Below, piece by piece: positions 33,540-42,228 of a stretch of DNA of 56,483 bases. A model generated the notes under the pieces. It had not been told where the DNA came from and did not search any database. It saw only the letters and a list, made by a program, of their open reading frames with translations. Every line of letters begins with the position of its first letter. The stretch's first letter is position 1. The position numbers and the translations under genes were made by a program. Location of the stretch: contig CAKJYW010000028.1 in NCBI GenBank assembly GCA_918272565.1, forward strand, positions 1 through 56,483, in the 5' to 3' direction. The DNA is from Bacilli bacterium. Its GTDB lineage: Bacteria; Bacillota_I; Bacilli_A; ML615J-28; CAG-698.

Positions 33540-34940
33540 TTATATTCCTAAAGCGACAGCACCAACTAAGAATAATGCTGAAGATAGAAGAAGGAATAAT
33601 AGGAATAATCCATTCTTCTTTATCCAATCGATGAAACTTACATCAGCTAAGCCTAAGCCTATTAGTAGAGTTCCACATGTTGGGTATAATACATTAGTGT
33701 ATCCATCTCCAAACAAGTAGCATAGGATAATAACATTTACTGAAATACCTGGGATTGGTGCTAAAGTGAGTAGAGGTATTAATAACAAAGCTTTAGCAGA
33801 AGAACCAGGGATAAAGAATTCAACAATCAAAACGAATAAATAGATAATAATAACTGCTAGGTAAGGTGATGTATTACTCAAATAATTATAAATATAATAG
33901 AATAATGTGTGCAAAATATCACCACATTCAGCTACATATTTGATTGAGAATGCTGTCATCATGATTAGTAGAGAAGGAGCGATAGCAACGCATCCCTTCC
34001 AGAATGATTTTCCCCACTCTTTGAAACTTCCAATTAAGATTTTACCGATGATTAGAGTTCCAATTAGGAAGGCGATTCCCATAATTACCATTCCAAGACC
34101 TAAGTCTCTTAAGAATGGGACAACAGCAAATAATATTACAATAAATAGAACAAAAGCAAATAATGATAGAATCATCTTTGTTTTTTTCTTGTCTTCGTCT
34201 GTTATAACGATTTCTTCAGCTTCTTCGCTAACTAAAGAGGCATTTTGTTTTTCCTCTTTTTTAACAAACTTAACTAAATATAGAGATGTTAAAACATAAA
34301 GGATAACAAAGATTAAAGCTCTATAGAATAAACCATCAATTACAGTTGTTCCAGTTAAGCCAGCACATAATCCAATAGTGAATGGATTAAAGAGGGCACA
34401 AGTGAAACCAACGCCTGTTGTTATTAAAACAAAGTTTAGGGCTGTTACTTTACTCCATTTCATAGCATTTGCAAAACTAAAGAAGATTGGGAATAAAATA
34501 AGTAGCTCTTCTTGAAGTCCAAAGAATGATGATAAACACATCATTAGTAGAGTAATAATCCAAATAGATAAATATCTCTTTTCTTTGAATTTGTTAATGA
34601 TTGTTTTGATTAATGATTTAATAGCACCAGAATCTTCTAGGACTTTAAAGCATCCACCTAGAACCAAAATCATAGCAAATATTTCGAACATGCTAATGTT
34701 ACCATTACCAAATATTGCTCCTTCAATTGGTGCAGTTGGCCAACGATACCAAGGAAGTCTAGTGTTTGATGTTATAAATTCAAACGATCCTTCGATGATC
34801 TTACCTGCTTCATCTAGTTTATAGCTTCCTGCTGGAATAATATAAGTTAATATTCCAACAATCACTAAAATGATATATAAAAGGGCGATTGTTTTTAAAA
34901 AACTCTTTAAACCAATCTTTAAATCAGTTTTCTCTTCCAT
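33540..34940 (-). CDS. YfcC-family membrane carrier
   Basis: The 466-residue, about 12-helix protein shows the YfcC/DcuC-like opening (IVGILTYIIPAGSY) and the GLQEELLILFPIF and FFIPGSSAKALLLIPL segments of this family. Members are proposed carriers for C4-dicarboxylates, arginine/ornithine or short-chain acids; the substrate is not proven for most. AAGGA lies 10 bases before the ATG. It overlaps the VTT gene by 17 bases and is the last gene of a four-gene minus-strand operon. Confidence 0.82.
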   Translation of the reverse strand: MEEKTDLKIGLKSFLKTIALLYIILVIVGILTYIIPAGSYKLDEAGKIIEGSFEFITSNTRLPWYRWPTAPIEGAIFGNGNISMFEIFAMILVLGGCFKVLEDSGAIKSLIKTIINKFKEKRYLSIWIITLLMMCLSSFFGLQEELLILFPIFFSFANAMKWSKVTALNFVLITTGVGFTCALFNPFTIGLCAGLTGTTVIDGLFYRALIFVILYVLTSLYLVKFVKKEEKQNASLVSEEAEEIVITDEDKKKTKMILSLFAFVLFIVILFAVVPFLRDLGLGMVIMGIAFLIGTLIIGKILIGSFKEWGKSFWKGCVAIAPSLLIMMTAFSIKYVAECGDILHTLFYYIYNYLSNTSPYLAVIIIYLFVLIVEFFIPGSSAKALLLIPLLTLAPIPGISVNVIILCYLFGDGYTNVLYPTCGTLLIGLGLADVSFIDWIKKNGLFLLFLLLSSALFLVGAVALGI

Positions 34941-35649
34941 CTTGCTTTTTCCTTTCTACAAACACAAAATCTACTATTTTATCTTTGAAAATGATCGATA
35001 GAACAACTATTGCGATGATTAAAACTAAGGTTACAACGCTAGCAACAGGAGAGGTATTAAGTAATGCTTGTCCTAAGAACAAAGTGACTATAACCTCTAA
35101 AATAGGCCCAAAAACGGTAAATAGGAAGTATTTCCAGTATTTTAAGCCTGATGCGGCGATACTACTGATGATTAGAAACGGAATGAAAGGAACGAGGTAG
35201 GCAATAAGCATTATCATTGTCATACTCCTCTTGCTATTCTTAATCTTCTCATCTAATTCCATTTGTTTTTCTTTTTGCTTCTTTGTCATGAATAGCTTAA
35301 AGTCTTGTTTGAAAAGGAAAAGAAGTTGGCTAGCAATTGCATAAGCAGCGCTAACAATTAGTGTTCCTTTTAGTAAACCATATGTTATTCCACAAGCAAT
35401 TTGCACTGGTAGAGATGATATAAAAGGGAAGAAGAAGCAAATAATGATTATGAGCATTGCGGAAGCTAATCCTACCCAACCGAGTGAAAGAACATATTCT
35501 TTCATTATTTCGGTTCCACTTACCAGTTTTTTAAACAAATCGATTACGATATCCCAATAGATTAGGCAAAATGTAATGGCAATAGCTATAACAATAAATG
35601 TTACAACTAGTAAGATAATATCTCTTTTCCTTAGATTAATCATAGACAT
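34924..35649 (-). CDS. TVP38/TMEM64 (VTT-domain, DedA-like) membrane protein
   Basis: The 241-residue protein has N-terminal helix, then the VTT core with FPFISSLPVQIACGITYGLLKG and a later LVPFIPFLIISSIAA segment, about six helices in all. Bacterial VTT/DedA proteins are linked to lipid-carrier recycling and membrane homeostasis. AGGTGAG sits 6 bases before ATG 35649. The gene overlaps both neighbours (14 and 17 bases), so it is translationally coupled to the acyltransferase upstream, compatible with a shared role in lipids. Confidence 0.85.
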   Translation of the reverse strand: MSMINLRKRDIILLVVTFIVIAIAITFCLIYWDIVIDLFKKLVSGTEIMKEYVLSLGWVGLASAMLIIIICFFFPFISSLPVQIACGITYGLLKGTLIVSAAYAIASQLLFLFKQDFKLFMTKKQKEKQMELDEKIKNSKRSMTMIMLIAYLVPFIPFLIISSIAASGLKYWKYFLFTVFGPILEVIVTLFLGQALLNTSPVASVVTLVLIIAIVVLSIIFKDKIVDFVFVERKKQDGREN

Positions 35650-36910
35650 CTTTGCTCACCTTTGCCCATGCATCATCTATTAAGTTGTGCATCTCTTCAA
35701 CATACATCATATATTTTACCACTTTTAGTTTGTTTTCTTTTGGTCTAAAAGAGTAATAATTAGAATGATAATATAAATCATTTTCTTTTCCAGGGGTAAA
35801 GACAAAAGAAGGAGTGTTAATTAGTTCAAAGAATAGATTAACATTTTCGTTATTTTTAGTTCCAACGTATCTTATACCTTCGTGGTTTATTGTTACTTTT
35901 CCCTCACCAACCACATAATATTGGTCTTTATAGAACTTGTCATAATGAAGATCAACCAACTCCGCATCATAACTAACTATAAAATTAGGGTCAGTAATCT
36001 CACGTCTCACAAGTTTCCTTTGATATTTAAACCAATCATCTATTGTTTCAAATGGGTTTATGGAATCATTAATTGGAATTAAGTTATAGGCTTCATCTAC
36101 TTTAATAGTGTTTAAGCAAGATGAGCAAATAATCTTATCATCAACTGAAGCTAAGGTAAATTCCTTGCCACATTTAGGGCAGTAATACAAAATCTTCTCT
36201 ATTCCACAAGCGTTAGATTCTTTGCCTATATATTTATACTGATGTTCCTTATTCCATTTAAAGTCATTATATCTAAATCTATCAATGAATTTATCATATA
36301 ATTCATCTACTGACATATTTAATAAATCTTCTTTAGTAAACAAAACTTCGTAATGGATTTCAATTTCACCTTTTCTTGTTGTTTTAGAATATCTTGGACG
36401 AGAGAGGTATGTTCCATATGATTTACATAAAACAACATCTAGTCCAAGTTTTTTGATGAATTTGATTGTTGAAGGGTTCATTGGATGAGTTGATCCTGAT
36501 GCTGATTGAATTCCTTCAGGAAACAAACAGATAGATCCCCCTTTTTTCACAACATCAAACATTTGTTTTGTGGCTTTGATGTCAGCTTCATAAAGTGACT
36601 TTAAAATAGCTCCACTTTTTAACATCGGTTTAAAGAAAAAGCGATTAAATATGTTTTGATATCCAACTACCACATTAGGATTAACTAGTTTATATCCATT
36701 TAGGGTGTAGTAGAAAGTATCACGAGAAGCGTGATCGCTAAGTAGTATTATCTGCTTATCTTTCCACTTTAGTTTATCAAAATGGTAAACATATTTAGGC
36801 TTCATTGTTTTGCTTTTAAGTGAAAGAATAACTCTAAAAAAACGAGCAGTCGTTTTCTTAGGAACTGTTATTTTTCTATCATCGATATATTTCAATAACT
36901 TGTTTTCCAT
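35636..36910 (-). CDS. PlsC-like acyltransferase with C-terminal zinc-ribbon region
   Basis: The 424-residue protein has a glycerophosphate-acyltransferase-like part (about 50-205) with SDHASRDTF and FPEGIQSASG. The catalytic His/Asp pair reads H-x3-D rather than the canonical H-x4-D. From about 245 there is a CPKCG...CSSC zinc ribbon and then a polar domain of about 150 residues that I do not recognise. PlsC-type enzymes acylate lysophosphatidate; this one may use another acceptor. It begins 10 bases after the histidine phosphatase gene and overlaps the VTT gene, suggesting a lipid-related operon. Confidence 0.8.
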   Translation of the reverse strand: MENKLLKYIDDRKITVPKKTTARFFRVILSLKSKTMKPKYVYHFDKLKWKDKQIILLSDHASRDTFYYTLNGYKLVNPNVVVGYQNIFNRFFFKPMLKSGAILKSLYEADIKATKQMFDVVKKGGSICLFPEGIQSASGSTHPMNPSTIKFIKKLGLDVVLCKSYGTYLSRPRYSKTTRKGEIEIHYEVLFTKEDLLNMSVDELYDKFIDRFRYNDFKWNKEHQYKYIGKESNACGIEKILYYCPKCGKEFTLASVDDKIICSSCLNTIKVDEAYNLIPINDSINPFETIDDWFKYQRKLVRREITDPNFIVSYDAELVDLHYDKFYKDQYYVVGEGKVTINHEGIRYVGTKNNENVNLFFELINTPSFVFTPGKENDLYYHSNYYSFRPKENKLKVVKYMMYVEEMHNLIDDAWAKVSKDVYD

Positions 36911-36920
36911 AACAAAAGTC

Positions 36921-37484
36921 CTATTTATTAATTTCTTTTATTGTAATAATGTCGTTATCAACTTCAATAAAATTAAGTGATGAATTATCTAGGGCACATG
37001 TGAAATCAAAATCTTTGATTTGGTGGGCTAGAACTCCTTTAATTACTTGGGAGTGGGTAAAGACTAATACGTTAGAATTAGGGTGAAAAGAAGCAATTTT
37101 TAAAACTGCATTAGTTGCTCTAATCTCTAAATCAGCTTGTTTTTCTAATCCTTTAGCCTCTCCACTAGCCATCAGCTTATAATTATCTAGTCCTACTTTC
37201 TTTCCTTCTAATTCTCCAAATTCGCGCTCTACTAAATCATCTAATACGATGATTTCTTTATCGATTTTTGCTTCATTTATGGCAATTACTGCTGTTTCAT
37301 AAGCACGTTTTAGGGGAGATGAATAGATGTAGTCCCATTTTATATTTAGTTTTTTGATCTTTTTACCGGCATTTGCTGCTTGGAGTCTACCTTCAGCATT
37401 AAGTAGAGTATCAACTCTTCCCTGAATTAAATGTTCTTTATTCCAATCAGTTTGTCCGTGTCTAATTAAACATATCCTAGTCAT
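36921..37484 (-). CDS. Histidine phosphatase family protein (phosphoglycerate-mutase-like)
   Basis: The 187-residue protein begins MTRICLIRHGQTDWN with the catalytic RHG, has the conserved second-part Glu in LVEREFGELEG and the late His in FTHSQVI. Length and sequence fit a broad-specificity phosphatase rather than glycolytic mutase. Cytoplasmic; substrate unknown (alpha-ribazole, sugar or lipid phosphates are options). It is the first gene of the minus-strand operon, behind an extended -10 promoter. Confidence 0.87.
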   Translation of the reverse strand: MTRICLIRHGQTDWNKEHLIQGRVDTLLNAEGRLQAANAGKKIKKLNIKWDYIYSSPLKRAYETAVIAINEAKIDKEIIVLDDLVEREFGELEGKKVGLDNYKLMASGEAKGLEKQADLEIRATNAVLKIASFHPNSNVLVFTHSQVIKGVLAHQIKDFDFTCALDNSSLNFIEVDNDIITIKEINK

Positions 37485-37499
37485 AATATCACTTTTTAT

Positions 37500-37508
37500 A
37501 TTATACCA
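37500..37508 (-). promoter_or_regulatory. Extended -10 promoter of the minus-strand operon
   Basis: On the minus strand TGG-TATAAT reads 37508 to 37500, 16 bases before the histidine phosphatase start. No good -35 seen. Confidence 0.6.
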
Positions 37509-37536
37509 AAAAAGGTTTGTTTTTGCTATATATAGT

Positions 37537-37565
37537 TTGAAACAAATTGCTACTTGTAGTATAAT
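37537..37565 (+). promoter_or_regulatory. Promoter of the nucleoside phosphorylase gene
   Basis: TTGAAA (37537-37542), 17 bases, TATAAT (37560-37565), divergent from the minus-strand promoter. Confidence 0.8.
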
Positions 37566-37583
37566 AACATTAGGAGAATAAAT

Positions 37584-38885
37584 ATGAGAGTAGTAGATAT
37601 TATATTAAAGAAAAGAAACAATCTTCCTTTAACAAAAGAAGAAATCCATTTTATTATCGATGGATATGTTAATGAGAAAATCCCTGATTATCAAATAAGC
37701 GCTCTCCTTATGGCTATTTGTTTTAATGGGTTAAATAGAGAAGAACGCATCAATTTGACACTTGAAATGCTTCATAGTGGAGAAGAAGTTGATTTATCTA
37801 AGATTGAGGGAATCTGTGTAGATAAACACTCTACAGGTGGTGTTGGTGATAAAACATCTTTAGTTGTGGCTCCAATTGTAGCTAGTTGTGGGTTAAAGAT
37901 TGCAAAGATGAGTGGTAGAGGCTTAGGTCACACTGGTGGAACTTTAGATAAATTAGAATCAATCCCTGGTTTTTCTATTAATGTTAGTAGTGAAGATTTC
38001 TTTAAACAAGTTAAAGATATCGGTATTGCTATCGTTGGTCAAACCGCAAACATCACTCCAGCAGATAAGAAATTATATGCTTTAAGAGATGTTACGGGAA
38101 CTGTTGAATCAGTTGGTTTAATATCTGCTTCTATTATGAGTAAAAAGTTAGCAAGTGGCGCTCATTCAATTTTACTTGATGTTAAAGTTGGAGATGGAGC
38201 ATTCATGAAAACAATTGATGATGCTAAAGTGTTAGCTAGCTCAATGGTTGATATCGGTAATAGTTGTGGAAGAAAGACGGTAGCAATGCTAACTGATATG
38301 GATCAACCACTTGGTGAAGCTGTTGGTAATTCAATTGAAGTAATTGAAGCAATTGAAACATTAAAGGGTAGAGGAAACAAAGACTTTACAAAGCTTTGTT
38401 ATGAAATATCAGCAGAAATGCTAATGATGACAGGTTGCGCTAAGACTAAAGAAGAAGCTACATCTTTAATCAAAGAAAAAATCGAAAGTGGCGAAGCTTT
38501 AGATAAATTAAAGATGATGATCATCTATCAACACGGTAATCCTGATGTTATTAATGATTATTCTTTATTTGGAAAAGCTAAAACTGATATTTTAGTTAAA
38601 GCAACTAAAACTGGTTACATTGAAAAGATCAAGACACTAGATGTTGGTGTTAGTGCGATGTTACTAGGAGCTGGTAGAGCTAAGAAAGAAGATAAGATTG
38701 ATCCAACAGTTGGTGTGAGCGTTAAAGTTAAAGTTGGTAACTTTGTTAATAGTGGTGATACTTTAGCTATAATTCATTCAAATGGTAAAAATGAAAAAGA
38801 AGCATACAAGATGCTTCAGGATTCATTCGTTATTAGCGATAACTTTGTTAAAGAACAAGATATTATATTAGGAATAGTAAAATAA
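37584..38885 (+). CDS. pdp: Pyrimidine-nucleoside phosphorylase
   Basis: The 433-residue enzyme matches the length of Bacillus Pdp. It shows KHSTGGVGDKTSL (phosphate loop), SGRGLGHTGGTLDKLESIPG (family signature) and a C-terminal barrel-sandwich domain with GVSVKVKVGNFV. It splits uridine, thymidine and deoxyuridine with phosphate into base and (deoxy)ribose-1-phosphate in the cytoplasm. AGGAGAA precedes the ATG. Single-gene unit; a bidirectional hairpin follows at once. Strict thymidine phosphorylase (DeoA) is the alternative name. Confidence 0.94.
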   Translation: MRVVDIILKKRNNLPLTKEEIHFIIDGYVNEKIPDYQISALLMAICFNGLNREERINLTLEMLHSGEEVDLSKIEGICVDKHSTGGVGDKTSLVVAPIVASCGLKIAKMSGRGLGHTGGTLDKLESIPGFSINVSSEDFFKQVKDIGIAIVGQTANITPADKKLYALRDVTGTVESVGLISASIMSKKLASGAHSILLDVKVGDGAFMKTIDDAKVLASSMVDIGNSCGRKTVAMLTDMDQPLGEAVGNSIEVIEAIETLKGRGNKDFTKLCYEISAEMLMMTGCAKTKEEATSLIKEKIESGEALDKLKMMIIYQHGNPDVINDYSLFGKAKTDILVKATKTGYIEKIKTLDVGVSAMLLGAGRAKKEDKIDPTVGVSVKVKVGNFVNSGDTLAIIHSNGKNEKEAYKMLQDSFVISDNFVKEQDIILGIVK

Positions 38886-38907
38886 CCAACTATTGTTGGT
38901 TATTTTC
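38881..38907. terminator. Bidirectional terminator overlapping the ends of pdp and mscL
   Basis: A perfect 10-bp stem (38881-38890 with 38895-38904), loop TATT, then T-rich. The right arm lies inside the mscL coding region and encodes its last residues (NNQQ), while the left arm holds the pdp stop. Confidence 0.85.
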
Positions 38908-39516
38908 TTTTTCTATTAACTTTTCGATATTTTCATTTAATTTGGTTAGTAGTTGGTTGTTAATCTCCATTTCCGTTGGTGCCACAACAACGCTACTACG
39001 TTTCTTTTCAATTTCCGCGTTGATTTCTTCTTGGAAATATTCAGGATGTTTAGCTTTAAGCTTTTCATATAGTAAAGTTCCAAATTCATCATCTTCATCA
39101 AAGAATTCAGGATGTTTTTTCTTTAATTTTTTGATGTATTTAATTTCACTTCTGATGTAGCCTTTTCTAATCCATTTAATTATTCCAATAGTAATATAAA
39201 CGGCAAGAGCGATAAAGAAGAAGTTGATTAAACTTTGGATGAAATTACCATAATTTAGGCTGATTTCTGATGTTATTACCTCTTCAGTAGCTTCATCAAT
39301 TACTGCTTCACGTAATATCCACCTTGCTTTAGTTAAGTCGATATTGATCGCGCTAGATATTAATGGCATGATAATATCTTTAACTAAGGAATTGACGATA
39401 GCAGTAAAAGCTGTACCTACAATAATACCTGTTGCCAAATCCAAGATATTACCACGATTCATGAATTTCTTGAAATCATCTATTTGGTTGTCTATTTTTT
39501 TTGCATGATGTGCCAT
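38890..39516 (-). CDS. mscL: Large-conductance mechanosensitive channel MscL with an unusual cytoplasmic insert
   Basis: The 208-residue protein begins with FKKFMNRGNILDLATGIIVGTAF, i.e. the N-terminal amphipathic helix and TM1 of MscL, periplasmic loop about 55-90, TM2 about 92-113. MscL is normally about 120-150 residues with a short C-terminal helical bundle. Here about 70 extra charged residues follow TM2, with two copies of a K-L-K-x-K-H-P-E-aromatic-F unit (about 129-139 and 151-161), before a normal-looking terminal helix LLTKLNENIEKL. The channel releases solutes on hypo-osmotic shock. GAGGT precedes the ATG. Confidence 0.92.
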   Translation of the reverse strand: MAHHAKKIDNQIDDFKKFMNRGNILDLATGIIVGTAFTAIVNSLVKDIIMPLISSAINIDLTKARWILREAVIDEATEEVITSEISLNYGNFIQSLINFFFIALAVYITIGIIKWIRKGYIRSEIKYIKKLKKKHPEFFDEDDEFGTLLYEKLKAKHPEYFQEEINAEIEKKRSSVVVAPTEMEINNQLLTKLNENIEKLIEKENNQQ

Positions 39517-39536
39517 AGGTTTTTACCTCTTATACT

Positions 39537-39545
39537 ATTATACCA
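39537..39545 (-). promoter_or_regulatory. Extended -10 promoter of mscL
   Basis: Minus-strand TGG-TATAAT reads 39545 to 39537, about 20 bases before the start codon. Confidence 0.6.
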
Positions 39546-39575
39546 AAAAAAAGACCTTTAGGAAAGTCCTAAAGG
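39545..39575 (-). terminator. Terminator of the M42 peptidase gene
   Basis: On the minus strand a 9-bp stem (39575-39567 with 39563-39555), 3-base loop, then a run of T (complement of 39552-39545). It abuts the mscL promoter. Confidence 0.85.
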
Positions 39576-39581
39576 CTTTTA

Positions 39582-40631
39582 TTAATCAAACATATTGAAT
39601 GTTTCGTCTTCATTTATATCTAAGATTACTTGAGTAATTAGTTCAATAATCTCTTCAACATCTTTTAAGTCACAAACTTCAACTGCTGAGTGCATATATC
39701 TTAGTGGAATACTGATTAGATATGATGGGATTCCTCCTTGACGTGGGAAAATGCCATCTAAGTCAGTGTATGTTCTACTTGAAGCAACTTCAAATTGTGT
39801 CTGAATATTAAGTTTCTTAGCTGCATTTAAGACGATTTGTTCCATCTTAGCATTAATTGAAGTACCTCTTGTTAGAGCTGGTCCACCACCTAATTTAACT
39901 GGATTAGTTAAGTTTTCGCGATAATTAATATCTGAAGCATAAGTTACATCCACAACAATTGAGCAACTTGGCTTGATTTGGTCAGCTGCAGCCATTGCAC
40001 CACGGTCAGATGTCTCTTCACCTACAGTTGTAGAAACGTAGACTCCGTTTTTCCCGCCTTTTTCTTTAACTCTTTTCATGGCTTCTAGGCAAATGAAAGC
40101 ACCAAGTCTATCATCTAGGGCACGAGAAGAGAAGCGGTTATTAGCAAGCATTTGGTAGTCAGATGCATGGATGATAGGATCTCCAATTGTTACAACTTTC
40201 TCAGTATCTTCCTTCTTATCATATCCTAAATCAACGATTAAATCATTAAGTTCAAATCCTTTATTCATATTAGGTAAGTAAGTTACTACACCAGGAACTA
40301 GAGTTATTTTACCATCAAAGTCCTTATGAATAACATTGACATGTTGACCAATATAGCAATGAGCTCTAACTCCACCATTGTAAGTTACTCTTAATGTACC
40401 ATTTTCTCTTATTTCTTCAATAACTAAACTAATTTCATCAACGTGTCCACTTAGTAAAATCTTCATTTTACTATCTAAGTTAATAGCATGAACTACATTA
40501 AAGTTGTGATGAGTAAATACTTTTTCATCAACATCCTTCATTTCATCGATGATGAATTTTTGAATTTCTAGTTCTCTTCCAGAAGGTGAAGGAACTTTTA
40601 ACATTTTTTCTAAGAATTCTAAGTTTTTCAT
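39582..40631 (-). CDS. M42-family aminopeptidase
   Basis: The 349-residue metallopeptidase shows the M42 ligands in order: His/Asp in SGHVDEIS, Asp in RALDDRLGA, catalytic and metal Glu in VGEETSDRG, Asp in VVDVTYASD and His in RYMHSAVEV. M42 enzymes form tetrahedral dodecamers and trim peptides; glutamyl or deblocking aminopeptidase activity is common. ATG 40631 is chosen since GGAGG lies 7 bases upstream; the ATG at 40643 has no such site. A peptide-degrading role would feed amino acids, including glutamate, to the catabolic genes elsewhere in the window. Confidence 0.9.
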   Translation of the reverse strand: MKNLEFLEKMLKVPSPSGRELEIQKFIIDEMKDVDEKVFTHHNFNVVHAINLDSKMKILLSGHVDEISLVIEEIRENGTLRVTYNGGVRAHCYIGQHVNVIHKDFDGKITLVPGVVTYLPNMNKGFELNDLIVDLGYDKKEDTEKVVTIGDPIIHASDYQMLANNRFSSRALDDRLGAFICLEAMKRVKEKGGKNGVYVSTTVGEETSDRGAMAAADQIKPSCSIVVDVTYASDINYRENLTNPVKLGGGPALTRGTSINAKMEQIVLNAAKKLNIQTQFEVASSRTYTDLDGIFPRQGGIPSYLISIPLRYMHSAVEVCDLKDVEEIIELITQVILDINEDETFNMFD

Positions 40632-40655
40632 TATATCCTCCATTAATACGTAAAG

Positions 40656-40684
40656 ATTATATCAAAAAAAAGGTTTTAAGTAAA
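40656..40684 (-). promoter_or_regulatory. Promoter of the M42 peptidase gene
   Basis: Minus strand: TTTACT (40684-40679), 17 bases, TGA-TATAAT (-10 at 40661-40656). Confidence 0.75.
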
Positions 40685-40691
40685 CGAAAGC

Positions 40692-40722
40692 AATTAAAAA
40701 GGCTTCTTAATTGAAGCCTTTT
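40692..40722 (-). terminator. Terminator of the RCK_C membrane protein gene
   Basis: A 10-bp stem (40697-40706 with 40713-40722), loop of six, with a T-rich tract on the minus strand. It overlaps the stop codon of the gene. Confidence 0.8.
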
Positions 40723-41713
40723 AATTATCCTCTTCCTTAATTAGGAAGACATCTTTTATATCTTTATATGAACCAAATACGGTTAGTTCATCATCTTTTT
40801 CGATGATTGTATCTTTTGTAGCCATAAAGATGTTTGAATTACGATTGATTGATAGTACAACGATGTTGTATTTTTCTCTTAGAGGAGAATCGAGGAGTGT
40901 TTTATTTTCTAAGTTCTTTGGAACTTTATTTATAAAGACTTTAGCCATAGCTTCCCCGTGGAAGTTATCGATTATCTCAATTACATTATCTGTGTTTTCG
41001 ATTTCTTCAACTTTAACAAGCCCTTCATTTAAGAACAAATCACGGATGTTTATGTATTTACCATAAACTAAGATTACATCACCAGGTTGGATGATGGTAT
41101 CTGCTTTAACCTTTACAACTCGATTGTTTCTTTCTAGTGACATTATATTGATGCCATATTTCTTACTGATCATCGCATCAGCTAAGCATGTATCTTTTAG
41201 GATTTCAGGTAGAGCATAGACTAGAATCTTACAAATAGCTTCATCACCAAATTCATCTAAGATTGTTACTGCATTCTTGTTTTTACCTTTTATTATCCTA
41301 TTGCTTATTTTAACAATTGAGTTTTGGATTGCTTTATTAATAAAAGGAAGTCTAAGGATAATAACTAAAACTAAGAATGAGGCAAAAGCGATTAACACAA
41401 TCCAGATACTATCTTTTATTTGTGTTTTATCAAAGCTTAAAACAAGATTGATAAATAAAGTAACAATCAAAATTGAGAAGATATTACCAGTTATCATTAC
41501 CACAACCGCTAGTCTTCTACGCATTTTATGACCGGTTACAGCTTCACTTTCTTTTGTTGTGAAACCTGAGTTAGTAAGTAATGATATTACTTGGAATCTA
41601 GCTTTCTCTTTTGTTAATCCTGTTATTTGAAATAGGATCATAAAGAGGTTTACTAAGAAGTTGTAAACAACAAAAACTCCTAGAATAATAACAAAAAACA
41701 CATTAAATGACAT
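40721..41713 (-). CDS. Membrane protein with two C-terminal RCK_C (TrkA_C) domains
   Basis: The 330-residue product has N-terminal hydrophobic helices (about 4-28, 68-92, 100-120) separated by a cytoplasmic loop with LLTNSGFTTKESE. Two RCK_C-like domains follow (about 155-235 and 245-325), each ending in a D-x-L-x-V-x-G strand (DVILVYGK, DELTVFGS). RCK_C domains bind ligands such as c-di-AMP in potassium transporters. There is no Rossmann RCK_N domain and no recognisable pore, so it may be a membrane-tethered sensor. ATG 41713 follows GGTGAT; it overlaps the Nudix gene by 11 bases. Family otherwise uncharacterised as far as I know. Confidence 0.8.
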   Translation of the reverse strand: MSFNVFFVIILGVFVVYNFLVNLFMILFQITGLTKEKARFQVISLLTNSGFTTKESEAVTGHKMRRRLAVVVMITGNIFSILIVTLFINLVLSFDKTQIKDSIWIVLIAFASFLVLVIILRLPFINKAIQNSIVKISNRIIKGKNKNAVTILDEFGDEAICKILVYALPEILKDTCLADAMISKKYGINIMSLERNNRVVKVKADTIIQPGDVILVYGKYINIRDLFLNEGLVKVEEIENTDNVIEIIDNFHGEAMAKVFINKVPKNLENKTLLDSPLREKYNIVVLSINRNSNIFMATKDTIIEKDDELTVFGSYKDIKDVFLIKEEDN

Positions 41714-42212
41714 AATTATCACCGTTATTAATTAATTCTTTTAAAGCTTCGTATTCTCTTAAATAAGTGCCTCTACGAACTTCATCTATATTATAATACA
41801 TTTTATGCTTAGAGAAAATATCTAATAATTCATTAATATTAATCCATTTAGGGATAAGATTGAAATAAGCTTCGCCTTCGGTTAGTTTTTGAGTAGCTTT
41901 ACTTTCTACTTTAGCTAAGAAGTAGTAGGATAAATATTTATAATCTTCATAATATTCATCGATTTCTAGATAGCATTTAATTGGTTTAATGATGTATCCA
42001 GTTTCTTCTAAAACTTCTCTACTGACACATTCTTCTAAAGTTTCTCCATCTTCTAAACCACCGCCTGGAAACATCGAAAAATCATTTCTTTGTAAATAAG
42101 AGATTAATACTTTATTATCCTGAATAATAACTGCACGGCAGGCTATTCGTGTTTTAGAGTATTTCCCATAGTAGTTTTCACCAATTATGTCGATTATCTT
42201 TGGTTTATCCAT
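41703..42212 (-). CDS. Nudix hydrolase
   Basis: The 169-residue protein contains a complete Nudix box, G-x5-E-x7-REVLEETG, within GGLEDGETLEECVSREVLE and the following residues, after the strand RACRAVIIQ-like CRAVIIQDNKVLIS. Nudix enzymes cleave nucleoside-diphosphate derivatives with Mg2+; the substrate is open. ATG 42212 with AGAGGAT upstream is the real start. A longer frame reaching 42356 only translates the tRNA-Leu gene. The start lies 17 bases after a terminator tract, with no room for a promoter, so expression depends on read-through from the tRNA-Leu promoter. Confidence 0.9.
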   Translation of the reverse strand: MDKPKIIDIIGENYYGKYSKTRIACRAVIIQDNKVLISYLQRNDFSMFPGGGLEDGETLEECVSREVLEETGYIIKPIKCYLEIDEYYEDYKYLSYYFLAKVESKATQKLTEGEAYFNLIPKWININELLDIFSKHKMYYNIDEVRRGTYLREYEALKELINNGDNYVI

Positions 42213-42228
42213 TTTTAATCCTCTAAAG

